Notes under the pieces: model-generated
Told to the model about the DNA's origin: nothing
Seen by the model: only the letters and a program-made list of their open reading frames with translations
The model's database searches: none
Position numbers and translations under genes: made by a program
Shown: positions 36,508 to 45,608 of the stretch, in pieces
Layout: each line of letters opens with the position of its first letter
How positions within the stretch are numbered: position 1 is the first letter of the stretch
NCBI GenBank assembly: GCA_034520215.1
Contig: JAXHNR010000001.1
Coordinates: forward strand, 1,478,560 to 1,542,559
Origin: Candidatus Krumholzibacteriota bacterium
GTDB lineage: Bacteria; Krumholzibacteriota; Krumholzibacteriia; Krumholzibacteriales; WJIX01
Reading direction: 5' to 3'
DNA length: 64,000 nt

Positions 36508-37845
36508 ATGTCGCTAAGAACGAAAGGATGGAGCCGCCCCTCAGCGGCAGTTAAACAACTTCTTATTATATATGTTTGTATTTCCTCGATAGCTGTAACT
36601 CCTTCTGTCGGATTCAGCGCGCAAGAGGAGAGCGGCTTTAGATTCGGATTCCGGGAACGGCTCAGACAGACTTATCTTAAAAACGCTTTTGATCTCGATG
36701 GCGAGGGGCCTGACGACTGGAATTTCTTAAGGGTCCGTTCCCAGCTCTGGGGAAGCTGGCGCCATGCCGAAGGATTTAAAATCTACGCGCAGATCAACAA
36801 CGAACACCGGCACTGGTTAAAATCGACCCGGGGGTATGAGGATGAGGATTTCGAAATAGATGAGCTTATATTCGAAAACCTTTATGTCTCGGCTGAGCGT
36901 ATAGCGGGGTCCCCCTTCAGTATCATAGCCGGAAGACAGAATATCAGATACGGAGAAGGATTTCTAATGATGGACGGCGGGCCTCTTGACGGATCGAGAA
37001 CCATCTATTTCAACGCTCTCAGGCTCAAAGCGGAGATGGACAAGAGGTCTTTAGAATTTCACATACTTTCAAACCCTTCCCGGGACCGCTACCTTCCGGT
37101 TGTTAACTGCCTGCACAAAAACCTCGTAGATAGAGACGAAACGGGAGCCGGAATTTACTACATAGACAACTCTTTAGAGAAGAAACAGATAGAGGGATAT
37201 TACTTCTATAAATCCGAAGAGAAAACGGGTGGTGTAAGAGATGATATCCATACCTTCGGCTCCAGGCTGAGCGGCAAGTACGGAGACGGAGGGGCTTACG
37301 CCGCGGAATTCGCTCTGCAGCTTGGGGATATGTCCGGAGAGGACAGAATGGCAATGGGGGGATATGCTCATTCGCAGTACAACCTCCCCTTTTTCATGAA
37401 TCCTTACGTGGGAGCCGGACTTATTTACCTGTCCGGAGATGACCCGGATACAGACAAATTCGAAGGGTGGAATCCCATCTACAGCAGATGGCCCAAGTGG
37501 AGTGAACTTTATATCTATACTATGGCTTCACTTGGAAGAGGTATTGCCTACTGGGAGAATCTTGCCTCGGCGGATATCAACCTCGGCCTTAAACCTATGG
37601 ATAATTTAAAGATCGACACTTCCCTCTACTATATGACCGCTCCTATAACAGAAAGCAGTAACACATCGCCAGTAATAGAAGGCGGCGAAAGACGAGGCCT
37701 GCTGTCGAAGCTTAAAATCAGCTGGAACTACACAGATTATCTTAGCGGACACCTGCTCTGGGAACGTTTCTATCCGGGAAACTACTACATAGAAGAGGCG
37801 GATCAGGCTGATTTTCTGAGGTGCGAGCTATACTTCAAATATTAA
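36508..37845 (+). CDS. Alginate-export-like outer-membrane porin
   Basis: A 445-residue protein with a signal peptide (hydrophobic about 17-35, FSA-Q) and a beta-barrel with alternating aromatic residues, ending ELYFKY. Motifs such as WNFLRVRSQLWGSW and IIAGRQNIRYGEGFLMMDGG fit the alginate-export (AlgE-like) family, in which the RQ-x3-GEG region is conserved. ATG at 36508 has AAAGGA at 6-7 base spacing; a TTG at 36493 is less likely. TTGACC/TATAAA-like boxes lie at 36425-36451. It precedes a symporter and its small partner, suggesting outer- then inner-membrane uptake of one solute; which one is unknown. Confidence 0.8.
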   Translation: MSLRTKGWSRPSAAVKQLLIIYVCISSIAVTPSVGFSAQEESGFRFGFRERLRQTYLKNAFDLDGEGPDDWNFLRVRSQLWGSWRHAEGFKIYAQINNEHRHWLKSTRGYEDEDFEIDELIFENLYVSAERIAGSPFSIIAGRQNIRYGEGFLMMDGGPLDGSRTIYFNALRLKAEMDKRSLEFHILSNPSRDRYLPVVNCLHKNLVDRDETGAGIYYIDNSLEKKQIEGYYFYKSEEKTGGVRDDIHTFGSRLSGKYGDGGAYAAEFALQLGDMSGEDRMAMGGYAHSQYNLPFFMNPYVGAGLIYLSGDDPDTDKFEGWNPIYSRWPKWSELYIYTMASLGRGIAYWENLASADINLGLKPMDNLKIDTSLYYMTAPITESSNTSPVIEGGERRGLLSKLKISWNYTDYLSGHLLWERFYPGNYYIEEADQADFLRCELYFKY

Positions 37846-37873
37846 TAACTAATACCAGAAAGGGGTATAAGAG

Positions 37874-38005
37874 ATGGGACCATTTAATTTCCCGTGGCTG
37901 ACATTCACTCCGTTTATTGTTATCGGGCTTAGTATCGCCGCGGCGGTGCTGTGGGCGCTGAATGACATCAGGAAAAGCGGTAAGGGGAAAGGGGAAAGAT
38001 CTTGA
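37874..38005 (+). CDS. Symporter small accessory protein
   Basis: A 43-residue protein with one helix (FTPFIVIGLSIAAAVLWAL) between a short Pro/Phe-rich N-terminus and a basic tail ending KGKGERS. Its TGA overlaps the TTG start of the following Na+/solute symporter (TTGA, positions 38002-38005). Tiny one-helix partners upstream of SSS transporters are a known arrangement. It sits 28 bases after the porin gene, in the same direction. Too short for ordinary gene finders. Confidence 0.7.
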   Translation: MGPFNFPWLTFTPFIVIGLSIAAAVLWALNDIRKSGKGKGERS

Positions 38006-39456
38006 GCATTCTCACAGCTTCAATAATCATACTTGTTTGCTATATCGGAATTCTCCTTGGAATTGGAATATGGAGCGCCAGGAAGAATGTAACGGCGAAT
38101 GATTTTGTCATAGGCGGACGTGAGATCGGCCCCTGGGTTACGGCTCTTTCCTTTATCGCTGTATATTTTAGTTCGGTGCTTATTATCGGCGGAGGAGGAT
38201 TCGGCTACAAATTCGGCATGGGAACAGTCTGGATCGGAGCGATAAATGTCGCTGTAGGATGCACCCTCTGCTGGATAGTTATGGGCAGGAGAGTCCGCAG
38301 GTTTACTGAGAGAATGAATGTAAATACGATTTCCGGGTTCTTCACCAAGAGATTTGAATCACCGGAAGCGGGGATCTTCTCCTCGATGGTTATATTTCTC
38401 TTTCTGATCATTTATAACGTAAGTGTTGTTAAAGGAATGGCACACTCTTTCGAGATTCTGATGGAGATGCCTTACTGGGGCGGAGTGCTGATATCGGGAG
38501 TTGTAATTATAGTTTACGTCGTACTCGGAGGGTACAGCGCGGTTGTCTGGACCGGGTTTATCCAGGCCTGGGTAATGATATTCAGCCTTATACTGCTTAC
38601 CTGGCGGACACTTTCCGCTGTAGGAGGCCTCAGCGCCGGCATGCTCAAACTGCAGTCGCTCGGAAATGAGTTCGTTAACACACCCGGAGTATGGGGATGG
38701 GCGGGGCTTATAAGTTTCTGTCTGGTGGTCAGCCTTGGAGTATGGGGAATGCCTCAGCTGGTAATACGTTTCTACTCTATAAAGAACGAAAAGACTTTCA
38801 GGCTTGGTACGGTTATAGTCACCGTAGGCGCTGCTATCGCGGTTCTCCCTTATATGAACGGAGCTTTGTCGAGATTGCTCCTTCCTCCTCTAGAAAACCC
38901 CGATCTGGCCATACCCAAGCTTTCAAGTATGGTGCTTTCTCCTCTCGGCGCCGCGATACTTCTCGCCGGAGTAGTGGCGGCGGGAATGTCAACTTTCGCT
39001 GGGGTGCTCATGATAGTATCCAGCTCTCTTGTAAGGGATGTATATATCGGGGGGCTTGGAAAGAAGATGACCGGCAGAGAGGAGATCAGGGCGAACAGAA
39101 TCGTAAGCGCGACTGTAGGTCTTATAGCGCTTCTTATAGCTCTCAAACCTCCGGGACTTATTCTGGTTCTGACCGGGTTTTCCTGGGCGGTTATAGCCTC
39201 CACAAATCTCTGGCCTCTTATTTTCGGACTTTACTGGAAGGGCGCGAGCAGAGCCGGAGCTTTCCTCTCGATGCTGGCAGGCGCTTCAACCGCTATTTTA
39301 TGGACATGTCTGAATAAACCTTTCGGAATTCACGGATTCATCGCCGGGTCAGTAGTCAGCCTGGTAGTAATCACAACGGTGAGTTTGATAAAAGGTTCTA
39401 CTGTGTCGCGTGAATTCTTAGACAGATTGTGGAATAAAACCGGCCGGGCTGATTAA
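38002..39456 (+). CDS. Sodium:solute symporter family transporter
   Basis: A 484-residue protein with about 13 helices. SSS signatures: NDFVIGGREIGPWVTALSFIA in the first cytoplasmic loop/TM2, GGYSAVVWTGFIQAW near 165-180, and AAGMSTFAGVLMIVSSSLVRD near 325-345, which carries the Na2-site Ser/Thr region. The length is close to PutP/PanF-type carriers. TTG start at 38002 is set by the 4-base overlap with the accessory gene and GGGGAAAG upstream. Likely imports what the upstream porin admits. Substrate not readable. Confidence 0.9.
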   Translation: MSILTASIIILVCYIGILLGIGIWSARKNVTANDFVIGGREIGPWVTALSFIAVYFSSVLIIGGGGFGYKFGMGTVWIGAINVAVGCTLCWIVMGRRVRRFTERMNVNTISGFFTKRFESPEAGIFSSMVIFLFLIIYNVSVVKGMAHSFEILMEMPYWGGVLISGVVIIVYVVLGGYSAVVWTGFIQAWVMIFSLILLTWRTLSAVGGLSAGMLKLQSLGNEFVNTPGVWGWAGLISFCLVVSLGVWGMPQLVIRFYSIKNEKTFRLGTVIVTVGAAIAVLPYMNGALSRLLLPPLENPDLAIPKLSSMVLSPLGAAILLAGVVAAGMSTFAGVLMIVSSSLVRDVYIGGLGKKMTGREEIRANRIVSATVGLIALLIALKPPGLILVLTGFSWAVIASTNLWPLIFGLYWKGASRAGAFLSMLAGASTAILWTCLNKPFGIHGFIAGSVVSLVVITTVSLIKGSTVSREFLDRLWNKTGRAD

Positions 39457-39574
39457 CTCGGCAGAAATTTGCTTAAGGGAAAAATATTGACCGGCGAATT
39501 CAAGTGCGATTGCCAATCATATAAGTAAATATAATCATCAACTATGAGAAATTTCACAGCTGTCAGTACTGACC

Positions 39575-40048
39575 TCACTTCAAGTAAACTCTAACTCCAA
39601 CTGCTCCATTCAGATTAAATTCGGTTTCCGGAATGATATCAATAACGGGCGCCCGTTCTATAAATATATCTACAGGTTCATCTTTAAACATATATGCCAG
39701 CCCAATTGGAATTCTCACTCCTATTCTGACATCATCATCCTTCTTGCCCTTTTCGGTAAGTGCAATCCTGCCGCCGACACCGTAATAGAACGGCAATTGC
39801 TCATTTGTCTGCTTCGTCATGTCGTACCTGTGCCTTAAATAATCGATATGCGTCTGAAATGAAGTTCCATCAACAAATGACCAAGCCAGGGCGCCGTCAA
39901 CAGCGGACCTTCCATCTATCCATTTCTTTAAACTTAATCCTGTGGGTTCACCGGCAATAACGCCCAGTCCTATACCTTTCGTATTTCCATTCGCGGCGCC
40001 GCTTATTAGAAACAAGACTGCTATTATAAACAGGACGGCTCTTTTCAT
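39575..40048 (-). CDS. Small outer-membrane-like protein, unrecognised
   Basis: From the ATG at 40048 it is 157 residues with a clear signal peptide (AVLFIIAVLFLISGAANG). The mature part is beta-rich, with GLGVIAGEPTGLSLKKWID, YYGVGGRIAL and a C-terminal NGAVGVRVYLK, resembling small 8-strand barrels or DUF3996-like proteins. A longer reading from 40099 adds a hydrophilic 17-residue extension before the signal peptide, which is unlikely. Converges on the symporter gene; a 12-bp palindrome GTCAGTACTGAC (39562-39573) lies right after its stop. Confidence 0.65.
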   Translation of the reverse strand: MKRAVLFIIAVLFLISGAANGNTKGIGLGVIAGEPTGLSLKKWIDGRSAVDGALAWSFVDGTSFQTHIDYLRHRYDMTKQTNEQLPFYYGVGGRIALTEKGKKDDDVRIGVRIPIGLAYMFKDEPVDIFIERAPVIDIIPETEFNLNGAVGVRVYLK

Positions 40049-40214
40049 GATCTTAATATCTCCCTTCCCGTCATTCATCCATAAATACGATTTGTCCAAT
40101 ATCCGTATTCAACAGAGTAACTTTTAATACACTTTCTTCCTACTAAAAGTATGGAGTAATTTCAATACAAATATTTGATAAGGGATATCACTGGATATTC
40201 AAAGAGGAGAAAGA

Positions 40215-42173
40215 TCACTTAATGAACAACATCTTTTTGGCTTCCGTGTTGTTACCGGCAGTAATCCTGTAGAAATAAACACCCGATGATACTGTCTGTC
40301 CCCTGTCATTCTTCCCGTCCCACGTAACCCAATGAGGACCGCGGCTGTACCTGCGGGAGGCAAGCGTTGAAATCAATTTTCCCCTTACGTCATAGACACG
40401 AAGGGTAACAAAGCTGTTCTCAACGGCTATGTTAAATGGTATTCTTGTTTTTTCGTTGAAAGAATTTGGATAATTCTGAAGAAGCAGAAACTCCGAAGAA
40501 GTTAAATGGTCAATATTACACAATATCCAGTTTTCAGGATCTAAGATCAAACGGACGGGTTCTTCACCGACGGCAAGAGAGAATTTTTGAGTAGCAAGAC
40601 TGTCCCTTACTACTATCAGTGTTGTATCGTGAGAAGCTGTTTCTATTGCAACATCAATCGGCATATTGAAAATGTGATTTGTCTGTGTCTGCTCTATAGT
40701 AAGGTCGATGTCCCAGTACCCGCTTTTCTCCGTGCTTGTCCACTGATAGATATAATTAGGACAATATTCTTCGTAGATCCATTGGTGAAAAAAGTCGTCC
40801 AGCTGCATGCCGGAAAGATCCTCGCAGATATCTTTGAACTGCTCTGTTGTAACAGTGCCGTACTGATAGCGATCGTCGGAATAATAGCTGCGGAGAATAT
40901 CGAAAAATACAGAATCACCCACGACGCGGCGTAACATATGCAGCACCCATGACGCCTTATGATAAGTGAGGTCTACATCGAAGATACGATTCCAGTCATT
41001 TACTTCAGGAACATATATTGTACCCTCTCCGAAATATTCCGTGATCAGCATCTCATGATCGTATCTGTCTTTTCCGTATTTATTCTCCGCCCAAAGCGCT
41101 TCAGAATATACGGCGAACCCCTCATTCATCCAAATATGATGAAAGTCGTCGCAAGTGACCATATCACCCCACCACTGATGGGCAAGTTCGTGAACTATCA
41201 AATATACACTGGATCCGCCCAGGCTGGTAATAGTCTGATGTTCCATCCCGCCGCCCCACATAAACTCAGCGTGTCCGTATTTTTCATCGATAAAGGGATA
41301 TTCCCCGAAGAGTTCCGAGAAAAGTTCAATCGCCGGGACAGTCTCTGAGTAGGAATCCTGAATATAATCGTAGTGATCGGGGAAGACGTAGTACTTCACC
41401 TCCATAGAGTCTCCGGGAGAGTGATGATACCAGTGAGAAAATGTAGTGTAAGGATATATCGCCACTGATACAAGATAGGTCGCGATCGGGTATTTTTCGT
41501 GCCACAGGTAGGTGTCGGTGGAATCGTTATTTGTAACCCCCTCTAATGTTCCATTCGAAGCGACGATCAAACCGGAAGGAACTGTTACTCGAATATCTAC
41601 CGAGTCCGCTTTATCGTTTGGTACATCCTTGCAGGGCCACCAGCTTCTGGCACCGAATGGTTCACTGAGACTCCAAATCATATCTTCTCCGCCGCGTTTA
41701 TCGAAGTTGAAAGCATCAACAGATTCGCTCGGAGTGCCGGAATATTCGATTTCCACCGTAAAATATTCTCCAGAGTGATAAGGCCTATCCAGATTTGCTG
41801 TTATCAAATTATCAGAATGGGTGTAACTTAGGTCTTCCGCCCCTTTTCTGACCCGGGTTACGTTTATATTATCCAGAAGATCAATCTCTGCTTCATATAT
41901 TGACGCTGAAAGAACTTTCGCTGTCAAAGTAACAGTCCCCGATATCGTTTGAGCCGCTGGATCGATCTCTATTTCTATATCATAATAAGCTACGTCGTAG
42001 CCCGATTGATTCTGCGTTTGTCCATAGACGGCTCTCTTAATATTTGAAAACCGCTCAGCCTTTGCCCTTGCCATTTCCCTGTGCAGTTGAGGGCGGGTCA
42101 TCTCTTGCGCTGTCAGTTCTCCTGATAATATTATCAGCGCCAGCGCCGTAACTATTGATTTTATTTTGTGCAT
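40215..42173 (-). CDS. Secreted M1-family metallopeptidase with C-terminal sorting domain
   Basis: A 652-residue exported protein with a signal peptide (IVTALALIILSGELTAQ). The M1 aminopeptidase beta-sandwich is followed by the catalytic domain with WGGGMEHQ (GAMEN equivalent), the zinc motif HELAHQWWG (two His, catalytic Glu) and the downstream NEGFAVYSE Glu ligand. The last 85 residues form a FlgD-like/type IX-type sorting domain (LLLQNYPNSFN...; VYDVRGKLI; SSGVYFYRI; KKMLFIK). All catalytic residues are present, so it should be an active surface or secreted aminopeptidase. A strong promoter sits only 8 bases upstream of the ATG. Confidence 0.95.
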   Translation of the reverse strand: MHKIKSIVTALALIILSGELTAQEMTRPQLHREMARAKAERFSNIKRAVYGQTQNQSGYDVAYYDIEIEIDPAAQTISGTVTLTAKVLSASIYEAEIDLLDNINVTRVRKGAEDLSYTHSDNLITANLDRPYHSGEYFTVEIEYSGTPSESVDAFNFDKRGGEDMIWSLSEPFGARSWWPCKDVPNDKADSVDIRVTVPSGLIVASNGTLEGVTNNDSTDTYLWHEKYPIATYLVSVAIYPYTTFSHWYHHSPGDSMEVKYYVFPDHYDYIQDSYSETVPAIELFSELFGEYPFIDEKYGHAEFMWGGGMEHQTITSLGGSSVYLIVHELAHQWWGDMVTCDDFHHIWMNEGFAVYSEALWAENKYGKDRYDHEMLITEYFGEGTIYVPEVNDWNRIFDVDLTYHKASWVLHMLRRVVGDSVFFDILRSYYSDDRYQYGTVTTEQFKDICEDLSGMQLDDFFHQWIYEEYCPNYIYQWTSTEKSGYWDIDLTIEQTQTNHIFNMPIDVAIETASHDTTLIVVRDSLATQKFSLAVGEEPVRLILDPENWILCNIDHLTSSEFLLLQNYPNSFNEKTRIPFNIAVENSFVTLRVYDVRGKLISTLASRRYSRGPHWVTWDGKNDRGQTVSSGVYFYRITAGNNTEAKKMLFIK

Positions 42174-42181
42174 AATGGGGC

Positions 42182-42210
42182 ATGATAGATGATTTTGTTA
42201 TTACTGTCAA
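42182..42210 (-). promoter_or_regulatory. Promoter of the M1 peptidase gene
   Basis: Minus strand: TTGACA (42210-42205), 17-base spacer, TATCAT (42187-42182), 5 of 6 match to TATAAT. Only 8 bases separate the -10 box from the ATG, so the mRNA has essentially no leader and no ribosome site. Confidence 0.65.
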
Positions 42211-42320
42211 TGTTAAATAGGTACGAAGGTTTTCTGCAAACACAGGATTTTTAATAGTCATCTCCAGATAAATAATCAGCGCTCAGATGAAGGTCCGTAA
42301 TTAAGGGAAAAAGAAGCCCC

Positions 42321-43370
42321 CTATCCGAAAACATCCTGCATGAATACATTCTGCATGAAGAATAGCGCTATATAAGATAATACCGCGGACGCGACAGGTG
42401 TCGCTATCCACCCAATTGCTATATGCCCAAGTTTCCTGAAATTCATACCTTTCACGCCCTTAGCCAGACTTATCCCCATAACGGCGCCTACGACAGCCTG
42501 TGAGGAAGAGATAGGAACCAGTGGAAATGCCGGGAGATTAAGCGAAATAAGAATATTTTGCAGTCTCTGTGAGGCAAAAACAAAGAGAGTAACGGAGCTG
42601 GCGAGAACAACAACAAACGCCGTTACAGGCGAGAGCTTGAAAATACCCGATCCGACTGTAATCATAACTCTTTTAGAATATGTAAAAACACCGAAAGCAA
42701 TAGCTATTCCGCCGACCAGGAATAACTGCTGTATTGATGAGAAGCGGAATAATCCCGGAACAGTAATATCCTTAAAGGGTGATGAATTGATAAATACACC
42801 CATTACATTGCCGATATTATTAGCTCCTAAACTGTAAGCTCCGAATATCCCGACAACTATAAGTCCTATTCTTGTATAGGCGTCAAGACGCATAAGATGT
42901 ATCCTGGAGTTCTCAATGATTCTTTTAACGAGATGGAAAAATATAAAAGCGATAATCGCTGACAGTATAGGCGAAAAAACCCAGCTTCCCGTTATTTTAG
43001 AGAGCGATGTTAAATCCGTAGGGGTGTGCGAAAAGAAGTTCCAGCCGATAATCGCCCCGACTATCGCCTGAGAGGTGCTGACGGGCAATCCCGCCTTAGT
43101 CATCCACAGTACAGTAACTGCGGCTGAAAGCGCTACGATAAAGGCCCCGGCAAGTTTATTTACAGCTCCCAACTCTCCGAGAGTGCTGGAAGCTCCCGCT
43201 CCGCTTATGACCGCCCCAATAATAACAAACACGCCGGATAGTATAGCAGCTGTTCTGAATCTGATCATTTTAGTCGCAACAGCGGTACCGAATATGTTTG
43301 CCGCGTCATTTGCTCCCAGCGACCAGCCCAGAAAAACCCCGCTGGAGAGGAAAAATATAATTATTATCAT
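42321..43370 (-). CDS. PiT-family inorganic phosphate transporter
   Basis: A 349-residue membrane protein with about ten helices. The two inverted PiT signature repeats are visible: GANDAANIFGTAV near residue 20 with AGLPVSTSQAIVGAI near 95, and GANNIGNVMGVF near 185 with PISSSQAVVGAV near 290. It is a low-affinity cation-coupled phosphate carrier. The DUF47 (PhoU-like) gene ends 23 bases upstream on the same strand, the standard partner of PiT carriers. No Pho box recognised. Confidence 0.95.
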   Translation of the reverse strand: MIIIIFFLSSGVFLGWSLGANDAANIFGTAVATKMIRFRTAAILSGVFVIIGAVISGAGASSTLGELGAVNKLAGAFIVALSAAVTVLWMTKAGLPVSTSQAIVGAIIGWNFFSHTPTDLTSLSKITGSWVFSPILSAIIAFIFFHLVKRIIENSRIHLMRLDAYTRIGLIVVGIFGAYSLGANNIGNVMGVFINSSPFKDITVPGLFRFSSIQQLFLVGGIAIAFGVFTYSKRVMITVGSGIFKLSPVTAFVVVLASSVTLFVFASQRLQNILISLNLPAFPLVPISSSQAVVGAVMGISLAKGVKGMNFRKLGHIAIGWIATPVASAVLSYIALFFMQNVFMQDVFG

Positions 43371-43393
43371 AGAAATATACTCCGAAACTCAGT

Positions 43394-44065
43394 CTATATT
43401 CTTCTCTTAATAGCGTAGACAGAGAGTCTTTCGCAAACCCGTTCGGATACATCGGAAACAGCCGCGATTTTCTCGGCAAAATATCCCAATTGAATTTTAT
43501 GGCTAAAATCTTCTATTTCACTGCTGCTAAATATCTTTCTCTTCAGCTGTTCTTCAATATCGTCTGCTTCATGTTCATAAAACTGTACTTTGTTCACGTA
43601 ATTGCTGACCATCGCGATCTCACGAAAGAAAGCTCTGGCGCCATTTACAACTTCCTCGACAGCCTTAGAAGAAAGATCGGCAAGCTCTAAGAAATCGTCT
43701 TTCATAAATCCATGTATCTTTGGGGTCTCTATTGAAAACTTTTCGAGAACCTTCTCACAGACATCAACTATATCATCCAGAGTTTCAAGAATGCCCAATA
43801 CATCTCCTCGTGACTCAGGAATAAGCATATAACTGTAAAGGTCGTGTTTGATGTCCCGTCTGACATTATCCGTTTCACTCTCGAGGGCGGTAATATCTTT
43901 ATATTTATTCTCAAACTTATCTCTTTTACCGGTCACATACGCCTTTACCCCTTCATTAAATATCAACCCGGCTGTTGTCACGCGGTCTAGATAACCATCT
44001 ATATCACACTCGAGCGCTCTGGATTTATTGTTAAAAAAATTCCGCATATTCAGGCTCCTTTTCAT
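43394..44065 (-). CDS. DUF47/PhoU-like regulator of PiT transporter
   Basis: A 223-residue all-helical protein of the DUF47 (TIGR00153) family, related to PhoU. Conserved acidic motifs are visible: ESETDNVRRDIKHDLYS near 65-80 and YEHEADDIEEQLKRKIF near 165-180, which bind metal clusters in relatives. It probably controls PiT transport. ATG at 44065 or 44047 (MRNFFNN) are both possible. Lies 77 bases after the hydrogenase large-subunit gene and may be a separate transcription unit. Confidence 0.92.
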   Translation of the reverse strand: MKRSLNMRNFFNNKSRALECDIDGYLDRVTTAGLIFNEGVKAYVTGKRDKFENKYKDITALESETDNVRRDIKHDLYSYMLIPESRGDVLGILETLDDIVDVCEKVLEKFSIETPKIHGFMKDDFLELADLSSKAVEEVVNGARAFFREIAMVSNYVNKVQFYEHEADDIEEQLKRKIFSSSEIEDFSHKIQLGYFAEKIAAVSDVSERVCERLSVYAIKRRI

Positions 44066-44142
44066 TTACCTGGAATATTTTTTATAGATTAAATCAAAAC
44101 TTAATATCTTGAACACAACCCGGAACAGGTCAAATTTAGCAA

Positions 44143-45606
44143 TCAATCGCGAATGATTTTCCCAATGACCGTGTCTGCATCTTTCATAAGTCTTATCTGC
44201 AGAGGCATTTTCCCCGGCAGACTGTGTGTCGCGCATGAAAGACAAGGATCGTAAGCTCTAAACGCCATCTCCACCATATTTAATAATCCGTCATTGACCT
44301 CGCCGTTTCTGATATATTTCTTTGCGGCCCGTTCTATCCCTATGTTCATCGCGGCAGAGTTTGCGACAGTGGCAACTATCAGATTCGCGGCGGTAATAAT
44401 ACCTCTTTCATCAGCTTCATAATGATGAATAAGGGTTCCCCTGGGAGCTTCTACGATACCTACACCCTCATCCGGCGTACTCAAATCCATATTCCTTATA
44501 TCCGGAGAGGTTAATTCCTCTCTCCCTGATAACTCGACAAGGTGCTCGGCAGCATAAAGGGTTTCTACAAGGCGGGCCCAGTGGTTCGCGAGAGTATTAT
44601 GAACCGGTTTTGAACCGATCGTTTCAAACAGACGTTCGTACTCCTCCTGAGCGATTGGCGTTGCCATCCCCTCGGAGGCGTTAAGGCGCGCCAGAGGCGC
44701 GACGCGGTATATCCCGCTATCAGTTCCATCCACAATCCCCTTCCAGCCAATCTTCCTGAGGTAGGGGAATTTGATATAGGTCCAGGGCTCTACGTGTTCC
44801 GCTATTATATCAGCGTAATCATCGTGTTTGAATCTTTCGATTTCCTTGCCTTTTTGGTCGACTACGCGAATATCTCCGTCGTAGAAATTTATCTTCAAAC
44901 TGTCATCAACCATACCCATATAGCTGGTTTCAAGATAATAGCTCTCCGAGAGAATAAGATCCAGGTAGGATTTGTTTTCCAGCACAATATCATTAAAGGC
45001 CTTAAGTGTTATCCTGGCAAACTCCACAGCGTCAACGGCGAAATCCGCCAGTTCTTTCCTGGCCTCTTCCGTAACCTGTTTTGCCACTCCACCTGGAAGT
45101 CCAAGCACGGGATGTACAGGTTTTCCTCCCAGTTCGGCCATTAGAGCCCGGCAGCGCTTACGTATTTCAATAACCTTCTTACCCATTTCAATACCGACTT
45201 CATCGATAACTCCAAGGATATTACGCTTTTTCTTAGGGGCGTCAGGGCCCACGATAAAGTCAGGTCCGCCCAGAAAATAGAAATGAAGGAGGTGATCTTC
45301 GAACATGAACAGGTTATAGAAAAGTTCACGTATGGTCCGCGCCGCGGGAGTAGGTACAACCTTATATAAAGAATCTAAAGCTTTTGTAGCAGCCATATGA
45401 TGAGCGGTGGGACAGACTCCGCATATTCTGGATGTAATCTGGGGCATTTCCTCTGTGCGCCGGCCCTCCACAAATTTTTCGAATCCTCTAAGTTCCGGGA
45501 TCTGCAGGAAGGCTCTGTCAACATTACCGTCATCATTTAAGAATATATCAATCTTGCCGTGACCCTCAAGCCTCGTAATAGGATCAATTGAAATTACCTT
45601 TCCCAT
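44143..45606 (-). CDS. mvhA: NiFe hydrogenase large subunit (MvhA-like, group 3)
   Basis: A 487-residue catalytic subunit. N-terminal Ni-Fe ligand motif RICGVCPTAHH lies near residue 60, and the C-terminal motif DPCLSCATH near 455. A 26-residue tail follows the His, of the kind removed by a maturation protease, and that protease is encoded at 49.0-49.5 kb. With MvhG- and MvhD-like neighbours this matches the cytosolic, methyl-viologen-reducing type that supplies H2 electrons to HdrA. Last gene of the long metabolic cluster. Confidence 0.96.
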   Translation of the reverse strand: MGKVISIDPITRLEGHGKIDIFLNDDGNVDRAFLQIPELRGFEKFVEGRRTEEMPQITSRICGVCPTAHHMAATKALDSLYKVVPTPAARTIRELFYNLFMFEDHLLHFYFLGGPDFIVGPDAPKKKRNILGVIDEVGIEMGKKVIEIRKRCRALMAELGGKPVHPVLGLPGGVAKQVTEEARKELADFAVDAVEFARITLKAFNDIVLENKSYLDLILSESYYLETSYMGMVDDSLKINFYDGDIRVVDQKGKEIERFKHDDYADIIAEHVEPWTYIKFPYLRKIGWKGIVDGTDSGIYRVAPLARLNASEGMATPIAQEEYERLFETIGSKPVHNTLANHWARLVETLYAAEHLVELSGREELTSPDIRNMDLSTPDEGVGIVEAPRGTLIHHYEADERGIITAANLIVATVANSAAMNIGIERAAKKYIRNGEVNDGLLNMVEMAFRAYDPCLSCATHSLPGKMPLQIRLMKDADTVIGKIIRD

Positions 45607-45608
45607 TA

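Noticed and set aside
39562-39573. 12-bp palindrome GTCAGTACTGAC as a regulator site
   Set aside because: It lies between convergent gene ends with no promoter beside it; at most a weak hairpin.
40215-42173. Assigning the organism to Bacteroidetes from the type IX-like sorting tail
   Set aside because: Similar tails occur across FCB-group candidate phyla, and the promoters here are of the TTGACA/TATAAT type.
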